Source: an uncultured Anaerolineae bacterium (lineage in GTDB: Bacteria > Chloroflexota > Anaerolineae > Promineifilales > Promineifilaceae). From it: DNA of 64,000 nt. The notes under the pieces were generated by a model, which made no database searches, had not been told where the DNA came from, and was given only the letters and a program-made list of their open reading frames with translations. Both the position numbers and the translations under genes were made by a program. The DNA lies in contig CALEAD010000041.1 of the NCBI GenBank assembly GCA_937943625.1, forward strand, positions 1-64,000, written 5' to 3'. This document shows, piece after piece, positions 7,248 through 14,756 of the stretch (position 1 is its first letter; each line of letters begins with the position of its first letter).

Positions 7248-8024
7248 ATGAAACCAGTAGATGCAATTACGCAAACATTTGTACGGCACAAACCCGCCTT
7301 CATGCCCTACTTTACCCTGGGCTACCCCGACTATGAGACCTCGCTGGCGGTAGTGGAGGCGTGCGCGGCCGCCGGGGCGCACCTGATGGAGCTGGGCGTG
7401 CCCTTCTCTGACCCACTGGCCGACGGGCCAACCATCCAGCAGAGCATGCAGGTGGCGCTGCAAGGAGGCATGACGTTAGAGAAATGTATAACGGCCGTTG
7501 CCACCCTGCGCGCTCGTCAGATTACCATCCCTTTCATGCTCATGGGCTACATCAACCCCATTCTGGCCTACGGCACAGCGCGCTTTGTGCAAGACGCCGC
7601 CCAGGCTGGCGCCAACGGCCTCATTGTGCCCGATTTGCCGCCTGAAGAAGCAGGCGAACTAGAAACATTGTGCCAGCAGCACGGCCTGGCGCTCACATAC
7701 CTGCTATCGCCTAACAGTAGCAATTCGCGTATTAAGCTGGTTACACGAAAAACAACGGGGTTTACTTATCTGGTATCGGTCACCGGCATTACCGGCGCGC
7801 GCACGGCGCTGCCCCCGGAGTTGGGCGACTTTGTCCAACGCGTGCGCGCCCAAACCGAAGGCCCGCTAGCTGTGGGCTTTGGCATCTCCACGCGGGAACA
7901 GGTGCAGGCGGTGGGGGAACTGGCGGATGGCGTAATTGTGGGTTCAGCGCTCATCCGCGCTGTTGGCGACGCGACCGATAAACCAGGGGAGGCTTACCGC
8001 TTTGTGCGGGAGCTAGTAGGGTAG
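7248..8024 (+). CDS. trpA: Tryptophan synthase alpha chain
   Basis: Cleaves indole-3-glycerol phosphate to indole, which is channelled to TrpB. The catalytic Glu lies in [20 protein letters not shown] and the catalytic Asp in [14 protein letters not shown]; phosphate-binding VGFGIST and GVIVGSALI are present. The frame is open from 7197, but those extra 17 codons are the mosaic repeat, so the ATG at 7248 is chosen (258 aa). Only a weak CTCCT precedes the start, so translation may be coupled or inefficient. It is the last gene of the trp cluster and converges on the AMMECR1 gene 12 bases away. Confidence 0.96.
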   Translation: MKPVDAITQTFVRHKPAFMPYFTLGYPDYETSLAVVEACAAAGAHLMELGVPFSDPLADGPTIQQSMQVALQGGMTLEKCITAVATLRARQITIPFMLMGYINPILAYGTARFVQDAAQAGANGLIVPDLPPEEAGELETLCQQHGLALTYLLSPNSSNSRIKLVTRKTTGFTYLVSVTGITGARTALPPELGDFVQRVRAQTEGPLAVGFGISTREQVQAVGELADGVIVGSALIRAVGDATDKPGEAYRFVRELVG

Positions 8025-8036
8025 CACAGCACCTGG

Positions 8037-8645
8037 CTACCTGCCCGGCTCCTGATAACCGGCCTCGTGAAAGTGCTGCACGCGGAAGGTGTGCGCCGTC
8101 ACCGTTGGCGGGTAGCTTTCTAATTCGTGCAGCGGGATGCCCGCCTTGTAAGCAATCATGCGTAAAAACTCCGCCGGATCAGGAATGCGCTCCCACACCT
8201 GAGGCAGCAGCAGTCCTCGGTGATGGCCCAGGCTGAGAATGACGCCATCCACACCGGGGCGAATGCTCTCCAGCAGCTCTTCATAGGTGCGGTAGGGCAG
8301 CTCCTTCGGCGGGGTGAGAATCGTTACCTCCAGGCGCACGCTCGCCAATTCCGCAACGGTCACCGGAAAAAAGCGTGGGTCGCGGCTGGCGGCGGCCACG
8401 GCATTGCGCGCCACATCTTCAGCCAGGGGCCAGCGTGCCTGGGTGTTGCCCATGCAGCCGCGCAGCGTGCCAAATTCCGTCAGCGTAACAAAGCTGCAGC
8501 CCGTCTGGCACAGCGCGGCAGGCAGCAAATCGAGTTTGGGCAGGATTTGCTGCCCTTCACGCACGTAGCTTTCCAGGCTTTGGCGAGCAATTTGCACCAA
8601 CCTGGCTCCCGCTTCGGCGTCCAATAACTGAACTTGCTTGGTCAT
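8037..8645 (-). CDS. AMMECR1 domain protein (AmmeMemoRadiSam A type)
   Basis: Family of unknown biochemical role, conserved in archaea, bacteria and eukaryotes. The motif GTLRGCMG is the hallmark, with CSFVTLTE before it and AAASRDPRF plus LEVTILTPPKEL after it. 202 residues from the ATG at 8645; a GTG at 8651 is also in frame, but AGGGA sits 8 bases from the ATG. In many bacteria this domain is encoded with Memo and radical-SAM partners; neither is nearby. A TATAAT on the minus strand around 8675 may be its -10 box. Convergent with trpA. Confidence 0.9.
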   Translation of the reverse strand: MTKQVQLLDAEAGARLVQIARQSLESYVREGQQILPKLDLLPAALCQTGCSFVTLTEFGTLRGCMGNTQARWPLAEDVARNAVAAASRDPRFFPVTVAELASVRLEVTILTPPKELPYRTYEELLESIRPGVDGVILSLGHHRGLLLPQVWERIPDPAEFLRMIAYKAGIPLHELESYPPTVTAHTFRVQHFHEAGYQEPGR

Positions 8646-8846
8646 GATCACATTCCCTGTTCTGTGACTTATTATATAACGAATGAGGGGTGTTGGGCGT
8701 AGAAAGATGGGTAATTGGCAAGGTAAACGGCCGTTTCCCTACCCCTGTGCTATCATCACTCACAAAGGGTTAGCCAGTCAGCGGGTCCACCGTTGGCAGT
8801 CTACGATCGGATGGCGCACGATTGACACAACCCCCAGCCCCAATGC
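8646..8846. other. Intergenic region between two minus-strand genes
   Basis: Contains one ACGGCCGT (about 8725) and a short CAGTCAGCGGGTCCAC tract. No gene or convincing terminator was seen. Confidence 0.4.
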
Positions 8847-11198
8847 TCACCTCCACAGTATAGGAACCAGCAACACCACCAACACCAGCACAATGAACGT
8901 CAGGGGCAAGCCCACTTTGACATAATCGGTGAACCGGTAGCCGCCCGGCCCCATAATCATCACGTTAGCCGGATGGGAAACGGGACTGGCAAAACTGGAT
9001 GAGGCAGCCATCGCCAGGGCCATCATTAATGCCAGCGGCGAGATGCCTAAATCCAAGGCTGTATTGTAAGCGATAGGCGCCATCAGCACTACCAGGGCAG
9101 CCGTAGGGATAAACTGGGTGCCAACGGCTGTCAGGGTAACAATAGCAGCCATGGCCACGCGTGGACCATACCCACCGACGGCCGTAATCACCCCATCAGC
9201 CAGCAGACGCGCCGCTCCGGTCTGTTCCATAGCCAACCCCAGAGGCAGCATCCCGGCAATCAGGAACACGCCGCGCCACTCGATAGCCCGGTAGGCTTCA
9301 TCCATACTCAGGCAGCGCGTCAGAATCATTAACGAAGCCCCGACGACGGCCATGATGGAAATAGGCAGCCACCCCAACAAAACAGGCAGCAGCACGACAG
9401 CCATAATCAACAAAGCAATGGGCGCTTTTTGCAGGCGCAGCGGATCACTTTTCGGTTCGGTGAGCAGCAGAAAATCCGGCTCCGCGCGCAGCAGGCGCAG
9501 CTTATCGCGGGAGCCGTAAACCAGGATGGCATCGCCAAAGCGCAGTGCCATGTCGCGCAGATTCGTGCGGTACGCTTCGCCGCCGCGCCAGATGGCCAGG
9601 ACGCTCAGGCTGTATTTTTCGCGGAAATGGAGCTGGCGCAGCGACTTCCCTTCCAGGCTGGAGTAGGGAGACAGGATAACCTCGGCCAGACCCACCGCCT
9701 CCGACTCCAAACCATTCAAATCTGGCAGGGATTGCGCTTCAATTTCCAGGCTTTGCAGCCCTTGCAGCAGAGCCAGTTCCTCCGGCGCGCCCTTCACCAG
9801 CAGCATGTCATTGGCGGCCAGCACCATATCTGGCCCCGGCATTAGGTGCGTTTCACCGTCGCGCCGGATACCCAGAACTGTCAAATTGAAGGCGTCACCC
9901 AGGCGACTCTCTGCCAGCGTATGGCCCACCAAGGGAGACTCCGCAGGTAGGCTCAGGGCCAAAAACAGGTCACGCAGGTGATAACGGTTCTGGAGATCGG
10001 CTGCATCCAGAAATGCCACGTCGCTAAAGTGGTCTGTTTCTGCCAGAGCTTCCAGACTGGCACGCTCCCCTTGCAGCAGCAGCAGATCACCTGCCTGCAG
10101 GCGGGTATCCGGCAGGTTGGTATAGCGCACCTGGCCCTGACGCAAAATCGCCAGCACGTTGACGTGATATTGGCGGCGCATTTCTGCCTGGAACAAGGTC
10201 TGACCAATCAAGGAAGCGTTGGGCGCCAGCCGTACTTCGGCCACGTCAATTTGTTGTATCACGCTTTCGAACAATTCAGGCAACCCTTCCTCGATCACAA
10301 ATAGCGGCTGCTGGCCAAGCTCTTGCAGCGTCTCTCGCCGCCCCTGCACCACCAGCCGATCGCGTGCTTGCAGTATCTCAGCGGGAGAGGGCGCCAGTTG
10401 GGTCTGGCCATTGCGCAAGATGGCCACAACATGCAAACGCAGGGCAGAACCGAGACGGCTGTCGGCCAGGCTTTTGCCTACCAGGGGGGAATCGGCAGGC
10501 AATTGGATGGTGAAGATACGCTCCCCCAGGTGGTATTGGGTGGTCAGATCAGCGGCGGAGTGTACGGCCGTTTCGCGCACCACGTCACGCGCCGGCAGCA
10601 AATGACGGCCAATGAGCACCATATACAACACGCCGGCAAACAGCAAGGTCAGGCCAATGGGGGCAAAATCAAACATGCGAAACGGCGGCAGGCCAAAAGA
10701 ACGGGCTGCATCGCTGACCAACAAGTTCGGTGGCGTGCCGATCAGCGTGGTCAGCCCGCCCAGCAGCGAGCCAAGGGCCAGCGGCATAAGCAACCGCGAA
10801 GCGGGCCGGCCGGTGCGCCGGGCAATATCTATCACTACCGGCAACAGCATGGCCGCCACGCCCACGTTATTCATCACTGCCGAGAGGCCGCCGGCTGTCA
10901 GCATAATCACCACAATCAGCCGTACCTCGCTTGCGCCCGATAGGCGCAGCACCTGCTGCCCCAGCACCCCAGCTATGCCTGTCAAGGAGAGCCCAGCGCT
11001 GATAATAAACATCGCCCAAACCGTTACCACTGCCGGATTGCTGAAGCCGGATAACGCCTGCGCGGGCGTAACCAAACCCGTAACAGCCAGTAAGCTCAAC
11101 ACCAACAGCGCAACCAGGTCCATGCGCAGCTTCTCGGTGACAAATAAAACAACTGCAACAATTAAAATCAGTAAAACGAGGGCAATAGAGGGGGTCAT
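8847..11198 (-). CDS. SLC13-family transporter with four RCK_C domains
   Basis: Probable sodium-coupled anion (sulfate or carboxylate) transporter in the cytoplasmic membrane. About five to six N-terminal membrane segments (residues 1-210) include the SNPAVVTVWAMF and GTPPNLLVSDAA motifs of the DASS/ArsB fold. A large cytosolic part (about 215-590) holds four copies of a TrkA-C/RCK_C fold, each with the pattern SPLVGKSLADSRLG ... VVAILRNGQ ... DRLVVQG. The remaining membrane half ends the protein (about 600-783). Two RCK_C copies are usual; four is less common. The chosen start (11198) has AAGG at good spacing; an ATG two codons upstream is too close to it. The substrate cannot be told. Confidence 0.88.
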   Translation of the reverse strand: MTPSIALVLLILIVAVVLFVTEKLRMDLVALLVLSLLAVTGLVTPAQALSGFSNPAVVTVWAMFIISAGLSLTGIAGVLGQQVLRLSGASEVRLIVVIMLTAGGLSAVMNNVGVAAMLLPVVIDIARRTGRPASRLLMPLALGSLLGGLTTLIGTPPNLLVSDAARSFGLPPFRMFDFAPIGLTLLFAGVLYMVLIGRHLLPARDVVRETAVHSAADLTTQYHLGERIFTIQLPADSPLVGKSLADSRLGSALRLHVVAILRNGQTQLAPSPAEILQARDRLVVQGRRETLQELGQQPLFVIEEGLPELFESVIQQIDVAEVRLAPNASLIGQTLFQAEMRRQYHVNVLAILRQGQVRYTNLPDTRLQAGDLLLLQGERASLEALAETDHFSDVAFLDAADLQNRYHLRDLFLALSLPAESPLVGHTLAESRLGDAFNLTVLGIRRDGETHLMPGPDMVLAANDMLLVKGAPEELALLQGLQSLEIEAQSLPDLNGLESEAVGLAEVILSPYSSLEGKSLRQLHFREKYSLSVLAIWRGGEAYRTNLRDMALRFGDAILVYGSRDKLRLLRAEPDFLLLTEPKSDPLRLQKAPIALLIMAVVLLPVLLGWLPISIMAVVGASLMILTRCLSMDEAYRAIEWRGVFLIAGMLPLGLAMEQTGAARLLADGVITAVGGYGPRVAMAAIVTLTAVGTQFIPTAALVVLMAPIAYNTALDLGISPLALMMALAMAASSSFASPVSHPANVMIMGPGGYRFTDYVKVGLPLTFIVLVLVVLLVPILWR

Positions 11199-11223
11199 AA
11201 ACATTTACCTTGGGCATGGTTTA

Positions 11224-11253
11224 TTGACTCGGGCAACCATGATTGTCTATAAA
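11224..11253 (+). promoter_or_regulatory. Possible promoter for the secreted hydrolase
   Basis: TTGACT (11224-11229), 18-base spacer, TATAAA (11248-11253), leaving a leader of about 190 bases before the ATG at 11446. The leader shows no clear hairpin. The match could be chance. Confidence 0.4.
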
Positions 11254-11445
11254 GAGGCCAATTAGTCAGCAGGCTGTTCATTGATCGCTTTCACAAATTG
11301 GCTGACTTTTGGGTACATTATAACCAATTTTGTCACGACGCAGCAGGAAGACGAGGGGCGCCAAGTTGCACTCATTCAATGTATCTAGCAATAATTAGTT
11401 GGTTGACGCTTATAACCGTAGTTGGTTTTGATGAGGTACCGTTCA

Positions 11446-12858
11446 ATGAAAAGAGAGCTTCACCTTCTTGTCACTTTTTTGCTTCTTGGCGTGTTGTTGG
11501 TGTTTACGGCCGTTGCTCTGCACGCCCAACCGCAGCCCACCACTGACTACAGTGCCCCCGGTCCCCATGCCGTTGGCACACGCACGGTCACCATCGCCGT
11601 AACGCCCGGCCGTTCTTATCAGGCCACCCTTTACTACCCGGCCGTTGCCCCTGGCGGAGCCAATGCGCCGCTAGACCCCAGCGCAGCGCCCTACCCCGCC
11701 ATCTCTTTTGGTCACGGCTTTCTGCAGGCTGTCTCTTCATATGCCTCCACCCTCAACCACCTGGCAAGCTGGGGCTTCATCGTCATTGCCCCGGCCTCCG
11801 AGTCCGGGCTATTCCCCAGCCATAGCCTCTTTGCCGATGATTTGCGCGACTGCCTGACCTGGTTGACCTGGGAGAACCTTAACCCCAGCTCTTTTCTCTT
11901 CTTAGGCGTGGACGTAAATCAGTTCGGCGTCTCCGGCCATTCTATGGGAGGCGGAGCCAGCCTGCTGGCCGCCGAGCGGGATGATCGCATTCTCGCCATC
12001 TCCAATCTGGCCGCTGCGGAAACAAATCCATCCGCCATTGCCGCCAGCGCACTTATCACGCGACCGGTACAGCTCATTGCGGGCAGCCAGGATGACATCA
12101 CGCCCCCTGCCAATCATCAACTGCCGATGTATGCGGCCGCCAATCCACCGCGGCAACTTCCCATGATTGTGGGCGGCTGGCATTGTGGCTTTCAGGATAG
12201 TAGCTTCCCTATCGGCTGCGACAACGGCTCTCTGCCGCGCGCGCAGCAACTTGCCCTGACACGCCGACTGCTAACGACCTGGTTCTTGCTCTATCTGCGC
12301 GCAGAGGAAGCGCGCTGGTATGAGGTGTGGGGACCGCCGCCGCGCCAGGATGCGCAGGTGCTCTTTACCGGGGACGATGGCATTGAGTTACAGCCGCCAG
12401 CGCAGTCGGGGCAAGTAACGGCCGGGCAGCGGCTCACCTATACGCTCACGATCAGCAACAGCGGCGTGCTCACCACTGCCTATGCGCTGGCGCTGGAATC
12501 CGACTGGACGGCTGAGCTGACGAGTGCGCAAACGCCTCTGCTGGGGCCAGGCACGGCCGTTTCCCTCTCCTTTTGGGTGCAACCAGACATCACAGGACAA
12601 CAAACCCTTACCCTAACAGTGCGCTCGTTGTACGATGGCGGCACAACTGACTGGGCCAATGCCAGCACCCTTTCTCTGGAGCCGGGAGACCCCACCCCTA
12701 CACCCACGCTCACGGCAACGCCAACCCCAAGCGCCACGCCGACAATGACGCCTACAATAACGCCTACGATGACGCCTACGCCTACTCCCTCGGCAACACC
12801 CACGCCTGTACCTGGTTATGCAGTTTATTTGCCTTATGTGGTCAGGTTAGGGGAGTAG
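11446..12858 (+). CDS. Secreted alpha/beta hydrolase with C-terminal YLPYV tail
   Basis: Exported esterase- or lipase-like enzyme, close in layout to the PET-hydrolase/dienelactone hydrolase group. The signal peptide spans about residues 1-25 (LLVTFLLLGVLLVFTAVALHAQ). Catalytic Ser lies in GHSMGG, Asp in GSQDDITPP, His in GGWHCGF; FGHGF supplies the oxyanion region. After the catalytic domain comes a beta-sandwich (QVTAGQRLTYTLTISNSG) like those in the giant protein at 53445, then a PT-rich linker of about 40 residues and the ending YAVYLPYVV. Similar xYLPxV endings are common on secreted Chloroflexota proteins and may be an anchoring or sorting signal (inference from memory). The ATG at 11446, with GAGGT 8 bases upstream, is preferred over 11422. 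The substrate is unknown. Confidence 0.85.
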   Translation: MKRELHLLVTFLLLGVLLVFTAVALHAQPQPTTDYSAPGPHAVGTRTVTIAVTPGRSYQATLYYPAVAPGGANAPLDPSAAPYPAISFGHGFLQAVSSYASTLNHLASWGFIVIAPASESGLFPSHSLFADDLRDCLTWLTWENLNPSSFLFLGVDVNQFGVSGHSMGGGASLLAAERDDRILAISNLAAAETNPSAIAASALITRPVQLIAGSQDDITPPANHQLPMYAAANPPRQLPMIVGGWHCGFQDSSFPIGCDNGSLPRAQQLALTRRLLTTWFLLYLRAEEARWYEVWGPPPRQDAQVLFTGDDGIELQPPAQSGQVTAGQRLTYTLTISNSGVLTTAYALALESDWTAELTSAQTPLLGPGTAVSLSFWVQPDITGQQTLTLTVRSLYDGGTTDWANASTLSLEPGDPTPTPTLTATPTPSATPTMTPTITPTMTPTPTPSATPTPVPGYAVYLPYVVRLGE

Positions 12859-12872
12859 AAAGGGTTGGTTGG

Positions 12873-12914
12873 GTTGGTTAGTTGGTTGGTTTGTTTGCCA
12901 ACCAACTAACCAAC
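12873..12914. repeat. GGTTGGTT perfect inverted repeat
   Basis: A 17-bp perfect inverted repeat (12873-12889 with 12898-12914) with an 8-base loop directly after the hydrolase stop. It belongs to a low-complexity family seen also at about 24137-24210 and 53296-53345. As RNA it would form a long hairpin in either direction and may act as a transcript end, although no T run follows. Confidence 0.7.
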
Positions 12915-12958
12915 TAATCAACTAACCAATTTCCCTATACATTATGTTGATTACCTTG

Positions 12959-12967
12959 TGTTATAAT
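12959..12967 (+). promoter_or_regulatory. Extended -10 promoter of the DUF4377 lipoprotein
   Basis: TGTTATAAT gives a TGn extension plus a perfect TATAAT (12962-12967). No good -35 box is present, as expected for extended -10 promoters. The predicted leader is about 37 bases with an AAAGGAG ribosome binding site. Confidence 0.55.
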
Positions 12968-13010
12968 TCGGCCATAGTTGCTGCAACCACGCTGACTAAA
13001 GGAGTACGAA

Positions 13011-14075
13011 ATGAAAGTCAGATACCTGCGATCCGCCGAAAGCTACTGGAAAGCGCACCATAATCACACACGGCCGTTGCTCATGCTCTTGCTCATTGGC
13101 TTACTAAGCAGCTGCCTGGGGCAGCAAGCGGGAGAAACGGGCAGTGGCGTACTTAAAACCGTTTACGTGGCCCCCACCACCCTGCCTTGTCCTGGCAACT
13201 TCAGCCAGGCCTGTCTGCTGGTGGCCGATGGTGTGCTGACAAGCTGGCAGGCACGGTCGCAGGAGATTGCGAATTTTGTCTACGAGCCGGGCTATTTCTA
13301 CACGCTGGCCGTGCGCGAAAGCGGTGGGCAGGACTGGAGGTTGGCAGAGGTTATCAACCGTGAGCGAGCGCGCATTCGCACTGTGCTTCTGGCGCCGGAG
13401 CGCGTGGCCTGTGCCAGCCCTGGAGGGACGATGTGTTACCTCTACCAGGAAAACGCCACGGAAGCATGGCAATTTTTCCCCGGCGAGATTGGCGGGTTTA
13501 CGTTTGAGCCTGGCTATTTGTATAAAATAACGGTCCTGGAACGCGCCGATGCCCTGGGCGAGGCAACTGCGGTGTTGTGGACGCTGATGCAGGAGGTGGA
13601 CAAGAACCCGATGGCCATCACTGATTTGGAAATCAGGCTGCAAACAGACGCACAGCCCCAGGAAACGGCAGAGCCAACGGCCGTACAACTGGCCTGGCAG
13701 CCGGTGCAAATTACCCCTGTCAACGTGCGCACGGTATTACCACAAACCTGGCAGCCCCTGGGCGACGCCGCCACGGCGCGCGCCTGGAGTGATGGCGCCG
13801 CCAGCTTCATCAACTTCAGTACGGTTCCGGGTACAGACGGCCGTACTGTGCTGGCGCAAATGGCCGGACAACAGGTGCTGACGTCGGGCCAGATCAGCGA
13901 GGGCGCAATTGGTGGGCGAAACTGGCTGGTGTATACGCGCAATGAAGGAGCAGTTTCCTTGCTAACGGCCGTGACCATCATCGGCAGCAACGCCTACATT
14001 GTCACCCTCTCTGGCAACCCAGGCCAGGCAGAGCTGCTGCTGCCCATTCTGGAAAACTTCACCCTGGCGCAGTAA
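13011..14075 (+). CDS. Lipoprotein with two DUF4377 domains
   Basis: Surface lipoprotein of unknown function. The signal sequence (LLMLLLIGLLSSC) ends in a lipobox with Cys at about residue 36. Two tandem DUF4377 repeats follow: PCPGNFSQACLLV ... IANFVYEPGYFYTLAV (about 55-105) and ACASPGGTMCYLYQ ... IGGFTFEPGYLYKITV (about 135-180), each with a Cys pair and an EPGY motif. A C-terminal domain (about 230-354) resembles a PsbP/DUF1795-like fold (LPQTWQPLGD ... LLTAVTIIGSNAYIVTLSG) but this is uncertain. The strong ribosome binding site AAAGGAG lies 6 bases upstream. No operon partner is evident. Confidence 0.8.
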   Translation: MKVRYLRSAESYWKAHHNHTRPLLMLLLIGLLSSCLGQQAGETGSGVLKTVYVAPTTLPCPGNFSQACLLVADGVLTSWQARSQEIANFVYEPGYFYTLAVRESGGQDWRLAEVINRERARIRTVLLAPERVACASPGGTMCYLYQENATEAWQFFPGEIGGFTFEPGYLYKITVLERADALGEATAVLWTLMQEVDKNPMAITDLEIRLQTDAQPQETAEPTAVQLAWQPVQITPVNVRTVLPQTWQPLGDAATARAWSDGAASFINFSTVPGTDGRTVLAQMAGQQVLTSGQISEGAIGGRNWLVYTRNEGAVSLLTAVTIIGSNAYIVTLSGNPGQAELLLPILENFTLAQ

Positions 14076-14156
14076 GTTGGCGAACCGCAGAGATGACGGA
14101 GTGGTAAGGTGGCGAGGAAAGAAAAAACAAGCTGACCGACTGACAGGCAAGCTACC

Positions 14157-14753
14157 ATGACCGCCACCAAGAGCTTACCCCCACAATATGCGCTAAGCGG
14201 CGTCTTTGACATCCACAACGCGCGCCTGGCGCTGCTGTTAAACTTTCTTAGCGTGGCGTTGCTCTTTGTGTTTGGCTGGCTGTTCATGGCGGCTGCGGCC
14301 TGGCTGCGGCACGATTTTGCCATGATGGGAGTCGGGCAATTTGTGGCGCAAATCCGCTGGTGGCAGCTGCTGCTGGCACTGCTGGCGGTTGTGGTGCTGC
14401 ACGAACTGGCGCACGCGCTCTTTTTCTGGCTGTTTACGCGAGAACGGCCGTACTTTGGCATTGGCCCCGGCTACGCCTACGCCGCTGCGCCCGCGTGGTA
14501 CTTTCCACGCAACCAGTTTTTGCTCATTGGCATGGCGCCCCTGCTGCTGCTAAGCGGGTTGGGCATTCTGCTGCTACCCCTGGTACCACAAACGGCCGTT
14601 GCCTGGCTCATTCTCTTCCTCACCGCCAATGCCGCTGGTGCCGTGGGCGACCTGTATGTGTGCGCCTGGCTGCTGCGTCTGCCCCCTACCGCTCTGGCAA
14701 ACGATGAAGGAGCTGTCATTAAGCTGTACGAACGATTGGCGGTCAGTGATTAA
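14157..14753 (+). CDS. Membrane zinc metallopeptidase, DUF3267 type
   Basis: 198-residue integral membrane protein with about four hydrophobic segments. The second carries HELAHALFFWLF, the zincin HExxH motif, placed inside the membrane as in DUF3267 and site-2-protease-like families. GAVGDLYVCAWLL near the C-terminus may supply the third metal ligand (Asp). The substrate is unknown. It starts 81 bases after the DUF4377 lipoprotein and ends 3 bases before the glycosidase start, so it probably shares a transcript with the latter. Confidence 0.8.
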   Translation: MTATKSLPPQYALSGVFDIHNARLALLLNFLSVALLFVFGWLFMAAAAWLRHDFAMMGVGQFVAQIRWWQLLLALLAVVVLHELAHALFFWLFTRERPYFGIGPGYAYAAAPAWYFPRNQFLLIGMAPLLLLSGLGILLLPLVPQTAVAWLILFLTANAAGAVGDLYVCAWLLRLPPTALANDEGAVIKLYERLAVSD

Positions 14754-14756
14754 ACA

